The notes under the pieces are model-generated. The model was not told where the DNA came from, searched no databases, and saw only the letters and a program-made list of their open reading frames with translations. Made by a program: the position numbers and the translations under genes. A DNA stretch of 64,000 nucleotides from Auanema rhodensis (lineage: Eukaryota > Nematoda > Chromadorea > Rhabditida > Rhabditidae): assembly GCA_964057225.1 (NCBI GenBank), contig OZ059897.1, positions 20,212,001 to 20,276,000 of the forward strand, written 5' to 3'. Shown here piece by piece: positions 23,517 to 36,503 of this stretch (positions are counted from its first letter, which is position 1; the number at the start of each line of letters is the position of its first letter).

Positions 23517-26500
23517 TAACACAGATCGACGCAGCTTAAAAATCCGCATCGAATGCACTATACTACATAGAAGAACGCTTAATACAAAAATTAGTTATGA
23601 TCGTTTGAAAAATGATGCATTAGTGTATGTTGAGTTTCCATGTACACTCAACATTGCTTCCAAAAACATTTTGACAAAAATTTTTTCGAAAAATTTCAAA
23701 ATAATTTAGCAAAAAGTAGATGTTTTTAGATTCCTTTTTTCAAGGCAAAGACAATGGACCATGTTATTCAACGAAAAAATTAATTCTTCAGGGTGAAAAT
23801 CGAGGATATAAGTGTAAACTTATATCATTTGATATCTCGGTGCATTTTTAAGCTAGCGCAAATCTGATAACACAGATCGACGCAGCTTAAAAATCCGCAT
23901 CGAATGCACTATACTACATTAAGAAACGCTTAATACAAAAATTAGTTATGATCGTTTGAAAAATGATGCATTAGTGTATGTTGAGTTTCCATGTACACTC
24001 AACATTGCTTCCAAAAACATTTTGACAAAAATTTTTTCGAAAAATTTCAAAATAATTTAGCAAAAAGTAGATGTTTTTAGATTCCTTTTTTCAAGGCAAA
24101 GACGATGAACAATGTTATTCAACGAAAAAATTAATTCTTCAGGGTGAAAATCGAGGATATAAGTGTAAACTTATATCAGTTGATATCTCGGTGCATTTTT
24201 AAGCTAGCGCAAATCTGATAACACAGATCGACGCAGCTTAAAATTCCGCATCGAATGCACTATACTACAATGAGAAACGCTTAATACAAAAATTAGTTAT
24301 GATCGTTTGAAAAATGATGCATTAGTGTATGTTGAGTTTCCATGTACACTCAACATTGCTTCCAAAAACATTTTGACAAAAATTTTTTCGAAAAATTTTA
24401 AAATAATTTAGCAAAAAGTAGATGTTTTTAGATTCCTTTTTTCAAGGCAAAGACGATGGACAATGTTATTCAACGAAAAAATTAATTCTTCAGGGTGAAA
24501 ATCGAGGATATAAGTGTGAACTTATATCAGTTGATATCTCGGTGCATTTTTAAGCTAGCGCAAATCTGATAACACAGATCGACGCAGCTTAAAAATCCGC
24601 ATCGAATGCACTATACTACATTGAGAAACGCTTAATACAAAAATTAGTTATGATCGTTTGAAAAATGATGCATTAGTGTATGTTGAGTTTCCATGTACGC
24701 TCAACATTGCTTCCAAAAACATTTTGACAAAAATTTTTTCGAAAAATTTCGAAATAATTTAGCAAAAAGTAGATGTTTTTAGATTCCTTTTTTCAAGGCA
24801 AAGAAGATGGACAATGTTATTCAACGAAAAAATTAATTCTTCAGGGTGAAAATCGAGGATATAAGTGTGAACTTATATCAGTTGATATCTCGGTACATTT
24901 TTAAGCTAGCGCAAATCTGATAACACAGATCGACGCAGCTTAAAAATCCGCATCGAATGCACTATACTACATGGAAGAACGCTTAATACAAAAATTAGTT
25001 ATGATCGTTTGAAAAATGATGCATTAGTGTATGTTGAGTTTCCATGTACACTCAACATTGCTTCCAAAAACATTTTGACAAAAATTTTTTCGAAAAATTT
25101 CAAAATAATTTAGCAAAAAGTAGATGTTTTTAGATTCCTTTTTTCAAGGCAAAGACGATGGACAATGTTATTTAACGAAAAAATTAATTCTTCAGGGTGA
25201 AAATCGAGGATAAAAGTGTAAACTTATATCAGTTGATATCTCGGTGCATTTTTAAGCTAGCGCAAATCTGATAACACAGATCGACGCAGCTTAAAAATCC
25301 GCATCGAATGCACTATACTACATTGAGAAACGCTTAATACAAAAATTAGTTATGATCGTTTGAAAAATGATGCATTAGTGTATGTTGAGTTTCCATGTAC
25401 ACTCAACATTGCTTCCAAAAACATTTTGACAAAAATTTTTTCGAAAAATTTCAAAATAATTTAGCAAAAAGTAGATGTTTTTAGATTCCTTTTTTCAAGG
25501 CAAAGACAATGGACCATGTTATTCAACGAAAAAATTAATTCTTCAGGGTGAAAATCGAGGATATAAGTGTGAACTTATATCAGTTGATATCTCGGTGCAT
25601 TTTTAAGCTAGCGCAAATCTGATAACACAGATCGACGCAGCTTAAAAATCCGCATCGAATGCACTATACTACATTAAGAAACGCTTAATACAAAAATTAG
25701 TTATGATCGTTTGAAAAATGATGCATTAGTGTATGTTGAGTTTCCATGTACACTCAACATTGCTTCCAAAAACATTTTGACAAAAATTTTTTCGAAAAAT
25801 TTCAGAATAATTTAGCAAAAAGTAGATGTTTTTAGATTCCTTTTTTCAAGGCGAAGACGATGGACAATGTTATTCAACGAAAAAATTAATTCTTCAGGGT
25901 GAAAATCGAGGATATATGTGTGAACTTATATCAGTTGATATCTCGGTACATTTTTAAGCTAGCGCAAATCTGATAACACAGATCGACGCAGCTTAAAAAT
26001 CCGCATCGAATGCACTATACTACATGGAAGAACGCTTAATACAAAAATTAGTTATGATCGTTTGAAAAATGATGCATTAGTGTATGTTGAGTTTCCATGT
26101 ACACTCAACATTGCTTCCAAAAACATTTTGACAAAAATTTTTTCGAAAAATTTCAAAATAATTTAGCAAAAAGTAGATGTTTTTAGATTCCTTTTTTCAA
26201 GGCAAAGACGATGGACAATGTTATTCAACGAAAAAATTATTTCTTCAGGGTGAAAATCGAGGATATAAGTGTGAACTTATATCAGTTGATATATCGGTGC
26301 ATTTTTAAGCTAGCGCAAATCTGATAACACAGATCGACGCAGCTTAAAAATCCGCATCGAATACACTATACTACATTAAGAAACGCTTAATACAAAAATT
26401 AGTTATGATCGTTTGAAAAATGATGCATTAGTGTATGTTGAGTTTCCATGTACACTCAACATTGCTTCCAAAAACATTTTGACAAAAATTTTTTCGAAAA

Positions 26501-26675
26501 ATTTCAAAATAATTTAGCAAAAAGTAGATGTTTTTAGATTCCTTTTTTCAAGGCAAAGACGATGGACAATGTTATTCAACGAAAAAAATAATTCTTCAGG
26601 GTGAAAATCGGGTATATATGTGTGAACTTATATCAGTTGATATCTCGGTGCATTTTTAAGCTAGCGCAAATCTGA
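23517..26675 (+). repeat. Duplicated block D, copy 1 (9 monomers)
   Basis: The order is a237/c244/t312; a241/a300; t181 (ATTTTAAAATA); g130+g182+a236; t253/a293; TGAGA with a237/c244; g183 with t295; P; and the ATAATTC/GGGTATATATG type. The following 26676..30185 repeats this order directly in tandem. Private changes in this copy include ATTCC near offset 26 and a52 at 24219, and ATACACT at 26325. Confidence 0.85.
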
Positions 26676-29600
26676 TAACACAGATCGACGCAGCTTGAAA
26701 ATCCGCATCGAATGCACTATACTACATGGAAGAACGCTTAATACAAAAATTAGTTATGATCGTTTGAAAAATGATGCATTAGTGTATGTTGAGTTTCCAT
26801 GTACACTCAACATTGCTTCCAAAAACATTTTGACAAAAATTTTTTCGAAAAATTTCAAAATAATTTAGCAAAAAGTAGATGTTTTTAGATTCCTTTTTTC
26901 AAGGCAAAGACAATGGACCATGTTATTCAACGAAAAAATTAATTCTTCAGGGTGAAAATCGAGGATATAAGTGTAAACTTATATCATTTGATATCTCGGT
27001 GCATTTTTAAGCTAGCGCAAATCTGATAACACAGATCGACGCAGCTTAAAAATCCGCATCGAGTGCACTATACTACATTAAGAAACGCTTAATACAAAAA
27101 TTAGTTATGATCGTTTGAAAAATGATGCATTAGTGTATGTTGAGTTTCCATGTACACTCAACATTGCTTCCAAAAACATTTTGACAAAAATTTTTTCGAA
27201 AAATTTCAAAATAATTTAGCAAAAAGTAGATGTTTTTAGATTCCTTTTTTCAAGGCAAAGACGATGAACAATGTTATTCAACGAAAAAATTAATTCTTCA
27301 GGGTGAAAATCGAGGATATAAGTGTAAACTTATATCAGTTGATATCTCGGTGCATTTTTAAGCTAGCGCAAATCTGATAACACAGATCGACGCAGCTTAA
27401 ACATCCGCATCGAATGCACTATACTACATTGAGAAACGCTTAATACAAAAATTAGTTATGATCGTTTGAAAAATGATGCATTAGTGTATGTTGAGTTTCC
27501 ATGTACACTCAACATTGCTTCCAAAAACATTTTGACAAAAATTTTTTCGAAAAATTTTAAAATAATTTAGCAAAAAGTAGATGTTTTTAGATTCCTTTTT
27601 TCAAGGCAAAGACGATGGACAATGTTATTCAACGAAAAAATTAATTCTTCAGGGTGAAAATCGAGGATATAAGTGTGAACTTATATCAGTTGATATCTCG
27701 GTGCATTTTTAAGCTAGCGCAAATCTGATAACACAGATCGACGCAGCTTAAAAATCCGCATCGAATGCACTTTACTACATTAAGAAACGCTTAATACAAA
27801 AATTAGTTATGATCGTTTGAAAAATGATGCATTAGTGTATGTTGAGTTTCCATGTACGCTCAACATTGCTTCCAAAAACATTTTGACAAAAATTTTTTCG
27901 AAAAATTTCGAAATAATTTAGCAAAAAGTAGATGTTTTTAGATTCCTTTTTTCAAGGCAAAGAAGATGGACAATGTTATTCAACGAAAAAATTAATTCTT
28001 CAGGGTGAAAATCGAGGATATAAGTGTGAACTTATATCAGTTGATATCTCGGTACATTTTTAAGCTAGCGCAAATCTGATAACACAGATCGACGCAGCTT
28101 AAAAATCCGCATCGAATGCACTATACTACATGGAAGAACGCTTAATACAAAAATTAGTTATGATCGTTTGAAAAATGATGCATTAGTGTATGTTGAGTTT
28201 CCATGTACACTCAACATTGCTTCCAAAAACATTTTGACAAAAATTTTTTCGAAAAATTTCAAAATAATTTAGCAAAAAGTAGATGTTTTTAGATACCTTT
28301 TTTCAAGGCAAAGACGATGAACAATGTTATTCAACGAAAAAATTAATTCTTCAGGGTGAAAATCGAGGATATAAGTGTAAACTTATATCAGTTGATATCT
28401 CGGTGCATTTTTAAGCTAGCGCAAATCTGATAACACAGATCGACGCAGCTTAAAAATCCGCATCGAATGCACTATACTACATTGAGAAACGCTTAATACA
28501 AAAATTAGTTATGATCGTTTGAAAAATGATGCATTAGTGTATGTTGAGTTTCCATGTACACTCAACATTGCTTCCAAAAACATTTTGACAAAAATTTTTT
28601 CGAAAAATTTCAAAATAATTTAGCAAAAAGTAGATGTTTTTAGATTCCTTTTTTCAAGGCAAAGACGATGGACAATGTTATTTAACGAAAAAATTAATTC
28701 TTCAGGGTGAAAATCGAGGATAAAAGTGTAAACTTATATCAGTTGATATCTCGGTGCATTTTTAAGCTAGCGCAAATCTGATAACACAGATCGACGCAGC
28801 TTAAAAATCCGCATCGAATGCACTATACTACATTGAGAAACGCTTAATACAAAAATTAGTTATGATCGTTTGAAAAATGATGCATTAGTGTATGTTGAGT
28901 TTCCATGTACACTCAACATTGCTTCCAAAAACATTTTGACAAAAATTTTTTCGAAAAATTTCAAAATAATTTAGCAAAAAGTAGATGTTTTTAGATTCCT
29001 TTTTTCAAGGCAAAGACAATGGACCATGTTATTCAACGAAAAAATTAATTCTTCAGGGTGAAAATCGAGGATATAAGTGTGAACTTATATCAGTTGATAT
29101 CTCGGTGCATTTTTAAGCTAGCGCAAATCTGATAACACAGATCGACGCAGCTTAAAAATCCGCATCGAATGCACTATACTACATTAAGAAACGCTTAATA
29201 CAAAAATTAGTTATGATCGTTTGAAAAATGATGCATTAGTGTATGTTGAGTTTCCATGTACACTCAACATTGCTTCCAAAAACATTTTGACAAAAATTTT
29301 TTCGAAAAATTTCAGAATAATTTAGCAAAAAGTAGATGTTTTTAGATTCCTTTTTTCAAGGCGAAGACGATGGACAATGTTATTCAACGAAAAAATTAAT
29401 TCTTCAGGGTGAAAATCGAGGATATATGTGTGAACTTATATCAGTTGATATCTCGGTACATTTTTAAGCTAGCGCAAATCTGATAACACAGATCGACGCA
29501 GCTTAAAAATCCGCATCGAATGCACTATACTACATGGAAGAACGCTTAATACAAAAATTAGTTATGATCGTTTGAAAAATGATGCATTAGTGTATGTTGA

Positions 29601-30185
29601 GTTTCCATGTACACTCAACATTGCTTCCAAAAACATTTTGACAAAAATTTTTTCGAAAAATTTCAAAATAATTTAGCAAAAAGTAGATGTTTTTAGATTC
29701 CTTTTTTCAAGGCAAAGACGATGGACAATGTTATTCAACGAAAAAATTATTTCTTCAGGGTGAAAATCGAGGATATAAGTGTGAACTTATATCAGTTGAT
29801 ATATCGGTGCATTTTTAAGCTAGCGCAAATCTGATAACACAGATCGACGCAGCTTAAAAATCCGCATCGAATGCACTATACTACATTAAGAAACGCTTAA
29901 TACAAAAATTAGTTATGATCGTTTGAAAAATGATGCATTAGTGTATGTTGAGTTTCCATGTACACTCAACATTGCTTCCAAAAACATTTTGACAAAAATT
30001 TTTTCGAAAAATTTCAAAATAATTTAGCAAAAAGTAGATGTTTTTAGATTCCTTTTTTCAAGGCAAAGACGATGGACAATGTTATTCAACGAAAAAAATA
30101 ATTCTTCAGGGTGAAAATCGGGTATATATGTGTGAACTTATATCAGTTGATATCTCGGTGCATTTTTAAGCTAGCGCAAATCTGA
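26676..30185 (+). repeat. Duplicated block D, copy 2 (10 monomers, one inserted)
   Basis: This block repeats block D copy 1 immediately downstream with the same rare markers, but has an additional a216/a241 monomer at 28080 after the g130/g182/a236 unit. The inserted monomer resembles the one at 22815, which lies just left of copy 1. Lag is therefore 9 monomers for the first four units and 10 for the rest. Private changes include g37 (TCGAGTGC at 27027) and TTTACTAC at 27729. Confidence 0.85.
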
Positions 30186-33100
30186 TAACACAGATCGACG
30201 CAGCTTGAAAATCCGCATCGAATGCACTATACTACATGGAAGAACGCTTAATACAAAAATTAGTTATGATCGTTTGAAAAATGATGCATTAGTGTATGTT
30301 GAGTTTCCATGTACACTCAACATTGCTTCCAAAAACATTTTGACAAAAATTTTTTCGAAAAATTTCAAAATAATTTAGCAAAAAGTAGATGTTTTTAGAT
30401 TCCTTTTTTCAAGGCAAAGACGATGGACAATGTTATTTAACGAAAAAATTAATTCTTCAGGGTGAAAATCGAGGATAAAAGTTTAAACTTATATCAGTTG
30501 ATATCTCGGTGCATTTTTAAGCTAGCGCAAATCTGATAACACAGATCGACGCAGCTTAAAAATCCGCATCGAATGCACTATACTACATTGAGAAACGCTT
30601 AATACAAAAATTAGTTATGATCGTTTGAAAAATGATGCATTAGTGTATGTTGAGTTTCCATGTACACTCAACATTGCTTCCAAAAACATTTTGACAAAAA
30701 TTTTTTCGAAAAATTTCAAAATAATTTAGCAAAAAGTAGATGTTTTTAGATTCCTTTTTTCAAGGCAAAGACGATGGACAATGTTATTTAACGAAAAAAT
30801 TAATTCTTCAGGGTGAAAATCGAGGATAAAAGTGTAAACTTATATCAGTTGATATCTCGGTGCATTTTTAAGCTAGCGCAAATCTGATAACACAGATCGA
30901 CGCAGCTTAAAAATCCGCATCGAATGCACTATACTACATTGAGAAACGCTTAATACAAAAATTAGTTATGATCGTTTGAAAAATGATGCATTAGTGTATG
31001 TTGAGTTTCCATGTACACTCAACATTGCTTCCAAAAACATTTTGACAAAAATTTTTTCGAAAAATTTCAAAATAATTTAGCAAAAAGTAGATGTTTTTAG
31101 ATTCCTTTTTTCAAGGCAAAGACAATGGACCATGTTATTCAACGAAAAAAATAATTCTTCAGGGTGAAAATCGGGTATATATGTGTGAACTTATATCAGT
31201 TGATATCTCGGTGCATTTTTAAGCTAGCGCAAATCTGATAACACAGATCGACGCAGCTTGAAAATCCGCATCGAATGCACTATACTACATGGAAGAACGC
31301 TTAATACAAAAATTAGTTATGATCGTTTGAAAAATGATGCATTAGTGTATGTTGAGTTTCCATGTACACTCAACATTGCTTCCAAAAACATTTTGACAAA
31401 AATTTTTTCGAAAAATTTCAAAATAATTTAGCAAAAAGTAGATGTTTTTAGATTCCTTTTTTCAAGGCAAAGACGATGGACAATGTTATTCAACGAAAAA
31501 AATAATTCTTCAGGGTGAAAATCGGGTATATATGTGTGAACTTATATCAGTTGATATCTCGGTGCATTTTTAAGCTAGCGCAAATCTGATAACACAGATC
31601 GACGCAGCTTGAAAATCCGCATCGAATGCACTATACTACATGGAAGAACGCTTAATACAAAAATTAGTTATGATCGTTTGAAAAATGATGCATTAGTGTA
31701 TGTTGAGTTTCCATGTACACTCAACATTGCTTCCAAAAACATTTTGACAAAAATTTTTTCGAAAAATTTCAAAATAATTTAGCAAAAAGTAGATGTTTTT
31801 AGATTCCTTTTTTCAAGGCAAAGACGATGGACAATGTTATTTAACGAAAAAATTAATTCTTCAGGGTGAAAATCGAGGATAAAAGTGTAAACTTATATCA
31901 GTTGATATCTCGGTGCATTTTTAAGCTAGCGCAAATCTGATAACACAGATCGACGCAGCTTAAAAATCCGCATCGAATGCACTATACTACATTGAGAAAC
32001 GCTTAATACAAAAATTAGTTATGATCGTTTGAAAAATGATGCATTAGTGTATGTTGAGTTTCCATGTACACTCAACATTGCTTCCAAAAACATTTTGACA
32101 AAAATTTTTTCGAAAAATTTCAAAATAATTTAGCAAAAAGTAGATGTTTTTAGATTCCTTTTTTCAAGGCAAAGACGATGGACAATGTTATTTAACGAAA
32201 AAATTAATTCTTCAGGGTGAAAATCGAGGATAAAAGTGTAAACTTATATCAGTTGATATCTCGGTGCATTTTTAAGCTAGCGCAAATCTGATAACACAGA
32301 TCGACGCAGCTTAAAAATCCGCATCGAATGCACTATACTACATTGAGAAACGCTTAATACAAAAATTAGTTATGATCGTTTGAAAAATGATGCATTAGTG
32401 TATGTTGAGTTTCCATGTACACTCAACATTGCTTCCAAAAACATTTTGACAAAAATTTTTTCGAAAAATTTCAAAATAATTTAGCAAAAAGTAGATGTTT
32501 TTAGATTCCTTTTTTCAAGGCAAAGACAATGGACCATGTTATTCAACGAAAAAATTAATTCTTCAGGGTGAAAATCGAGGATATAAGTGTGAACTTATAT
32601 CAGTTGATATCTCGGTGCATTTTTAAGCTAGCGCAAATCTGATAACACAGATCGACGCAGCTTAAAAATCCGCATCGAATGCACTATACTACATTAAGAA
32701 ATGCTTAATACAAAAATTAGTTATGATCGTTTGAAAAATGATGCATTAGTGTATGTTGAGTTTCCATGTACACTCAACATTGCTTCCAAAAACATTTTGA
32801 CAAAAATTTTTTCGAAAAATTTCAAAATAATTTAGCAAAAAGTAGATGTTTTTAGATTCCTTTTTTCAAGGCAAAGACGATGGACAATGTTATTTAACGA
32901 AAAAATTAATTCTTCAGGGTGAAAATCGAGGATAAAAGTGTAAACTTATATCAGTTGATATCTCGGTGCATTTTTAAGCTAGCGCAAATCTGATAACACA
33001 GATCGACGCAGCTTAAAAATCCGCATCGAATGCACTATACTACATTGAGAAACGCTTAATACAAAAATTAGTTATGATCGTTTGAAAAATGATGCATTAG

Positions 33101-35450
33101 TGTATGTTGAGTTTCCATGTACACTCAACATTGCTTCCAAAAACATTTTGACAAAAATTTTTTCGAAAAATTTCAAAATAATTTAGCAAAAAGTAGATGT
33201 TTTTAGATTCCTTTTTTCAAGGCAAAGACGATGGACAATGTTATTTAACGAAAAAATTAATTCTTCAGGGTGAAAATCGAGGATAAAAGTGTAAACTTAT
33301 ATCAGTTGATATCTCGGTGCATTTTTAAGCTAGCGCAAATCTGATAACACAGATCGACGCAACTTAAAAATCCGCATCGAATGCACTATATTACATTGAG
33401 AAACGCTTAATACAAAAATTAGTTATGATCGTTTGAAAAATGATGCATTAGTGTATGTTGAGTTTCCATGTACACTCAACATTGCTTCCAAAAACATTTT
33501 GACAAAAATTTTTTCGAAAAATTTCAAAATAATTTAGCAAAAAGTAGATGTTTTTAGATTCCTTTTTTCAAGGCAAAGACAATGGACCATGTTATTCAAC
33601 GAAAAAATTAATTCTTCAGGGTGAAAATCGAGGATATAAGTGTGAACTTATATCAGTTGATATCTCGGTGCATTTTTAAGCTAGCGCAAATCTGATAACA
33701 CAGATCGACGCAGCTTAAAAATCCGCATCGAATGCACTATACTACATTAAGAAACGCTTAATACAAAAATTAGTTATGATCGTTTGAAAAATGATGCATT
33801 AGTGTATGTTGAGTTTCCATGTACACTCAACATTGCTTCCAAAAACATTTTGACAAAAATTTTTTCGAAAAATTTCAGAATAATTTAGCAAAAAGTAGAT
33901 GTTTTTAGATTCCTTTTTTCAAGGCGAAGACGATGGACAATGTTATTCAACGAAAAAATTAATTCTTCAGGGTGAAAATCGAGGATATAAGTGTGAACTT
34001 ATATCAGTTGATATCTCGGTACATTTTTAAGCTAGCGCAAATCTGATAACACAGATCGACGCAGCTTAAAAATCCGCATCGAATGCACTATACTACATGG
34101 AAGAACGCTTAATACAAAAATTAGTTATGATCGTTTGAAAAATGATGCATTAGTGTATGTTGAGTTTCCATGTACACTCAACATTGCTTCCAAAAACATT
34201 TTGACAAAAATTTTTTCGAAAAATTTCAAAATAATTTAGCAAAAAGTAGATGTTTTTAGATTCCTTTTTTCAAGGCAAAGACGATGGACAATGTTATTCA
34301 ACGAAAAAATTATTTCTTCAGGGTGAAAATCGAGGATATAAGTGTGAACTTATATCAGTTGATATATCGGTACATTTTTAAGCTAGCGCAAATCTGATAA
34401 CACAGATCGACGCAGCTTAAAAATCCGCATCGAATGCACTATACTACATGGAAGAACGCTTAATACAAAAATTAGTTATGATCGTTTGAAAAATGATGCA
34501 TTAGTGTATGTTGAGTTTCCATGTACACTCAACATTGCTTCCAAAAACATTTTGACAAAAATTTTTTCGAAAAATTTCAAAATAATTTAGCAAAAAGTAG
34601 ATGTTTTTAGATTCCTTTTTTCAAGGCAAAGACGATGGACAATGTTATTCAACGAAAAAATTATTTCTTCAGGGTGAAAATCGAGGATATAAGTGTGAAC
34701 TTATATCAGTTGATATATCGGTGCATTTTTAAGCTAGCGCAAATCTGATAACACAGATCGACGCAGCTTAAAAATCCGCATCGAATGCACTATACTACAT
34801 TAAGAAACGCTTAATACAAAAATTAGTTATGATCGTTTGAAAAATGATGCATTAGTGTATGTTGAGTTTCCATGTACACTCAACATTGCTTCCAAAAACA
34901 TTTTGACAAAAATTTTTTCGAAAAATTTCAAAATAATTTAGCAAAAAGTAGATGTTTTTAGATTCCTTTTTTCAAGGCAAAGACGATGGACAATGTTATT
35001 CAACGAAAAAAATAATTCTTCAGGGTGAAAATCGGGTATATATGTGTGAACTTATATCAGTTGATATCTCGGTGCATTTTTAAGCTAGCGCAAATCTGAT
35101 AACACAGATCGACGCAGCTTGAAAATCCGCATCGAATGCACTATACTACATGGAAGAACGCTTAATACAAAAATTAGTTATGATCGTTTGAAAAATGATG
35201 CATTAGTGTATGTTGAGTTTCCATGTACACTCAACATTGCTTCCAAAAACATTTTGACAAAAATTTTTTCGAAAAATTTCAAAATAATTTAGCAAAAAGT
35301 AGATGTTTTTAGATTCCTTTTTTCAAGGCAAAGACGATGGACAATGTTATTTAACGAAAAAATTAATTCTTCAGGGTGAAAATCGAGGATAAAAGTGTAA
35401 ACTTATATCAGTTGATATCTCGGTGCATTTTTAAGCTAGCGCGAATCTGA
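29835..35450 (+). repeat. Cascade of 3- and 4-monomer duplications
   Basis: The core order is ATAATTC/GGGTATATATG, g22 GGAAG with t253/a293, TGAGA with t253/a293, then TGAGA with a237/c244. Units at 29835-30887 recur at 31239-32291 (lag 4). The units at 31590, 31941 and 32292 recur at 32643, 32994 and 33345 (lag 3). The series TGAGA/a237, g183, P, GGGTATATATG, g22 seen from 28782 returns at 33345..35450 with one extra P-like monomer (34047, hybrid a320/a326). This is the densest short-lag duplication in the window. Confidence 0.8.
30888..31238 (+). repeat. Hybrid monomer: a237/c244 front, GGGTATATATG back
   Basis: The head (TGAGA) and CAATGGACC match the monomers at 28782 and 32292. From offset 264 it has ATAATTC and GGGTATATATG, as at 29835. 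The switch falls within the 19 bases between offsets 244 and 264. The next monomer (31239) begins with g22, as does every monomer that follows the GGGTATATATG type. Confidence 0.85.
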
Positions 35451-36503
35451 TAACACAGATCGACGCAGCTTAAAAATCCGCATCGAATGCACTATACTAC
35501 ATTGAGAAACGCTTAATACAAAAATTAGTTATGATCGTTTGAAAAATGATGCATTAGTGTATGTTGAGTTTCCATGTACACTCAACATTGCTTCCAAAAA
35601 CATTTTGACAAAAATTTTTTCGAAAAATTTCAAAATAATTTAGCAAAAAGTAGATGTTTTTAGATTCCTTTTTTCAAGGCAAAGACAATGGACCATGTTA
35701 TTCAACGAAAAAATTAATTCTTCAGGGTGAAAATCGAGGATATAAGTGTAAACTTATATCATTTGATATCTCGGTGCATTTTTAAGCTAGCGCAAATCTG
35801 ATAACACAGATCGACGCAGCTTAAAAATCCGCATCGAATGCACTATACTACATTAAGAAACGCTTAATACAAAAATTAGTTATGATCGTTTGAAAAATGA
35901 TGCATTAGTGTATGTTGAGTTTCCATGTACACTCAACATTGCTTCCAAAAACATTTTGACAAAAATTTTTTCGAAATATTTCAAAATAATTTAGCAAAAA
36001 GTAGATGTTTTTAGATTCCTTTTTTCAAGGCGAAGACGATGGACAATGTTATTCAACGAAAAAATTAATTCTTCAGGGTGAAAATCGAGGATATAAGTGT
36101 GAACTTATATCAGTTGATATCTCGGTACATTTTTAAGCTAGCGCAAATCTGATAACACAGATCGACGCAGCTTAAAAATCCGCATCGAATGCACTATACT
36201 ACATTAAGAAACGCTTAATACAAAAATTAGTTATGATCGTTTGAAAAATGATGCATTAGTGTATGTTGAGTTTCCATGTACACTCAACATTGCTTCCAAA
36301 AACATTTTGACAAAAATTTTTTCGAAAAATTTCAAAATAATTTAGCAAAAAGTAGATGTTTTTAGATTCCTTTTTTCAAGGCAAAGACAATGGACCATGT
36401 TATTCAACGAAAAAATTAATTCTTCAGGGTGAAAATCGAGGATATAAGTGTGAACTTATATCAGTTGATATCTCGGTACATTTTTAAGCTAGCGCAAATC
36501 TGA

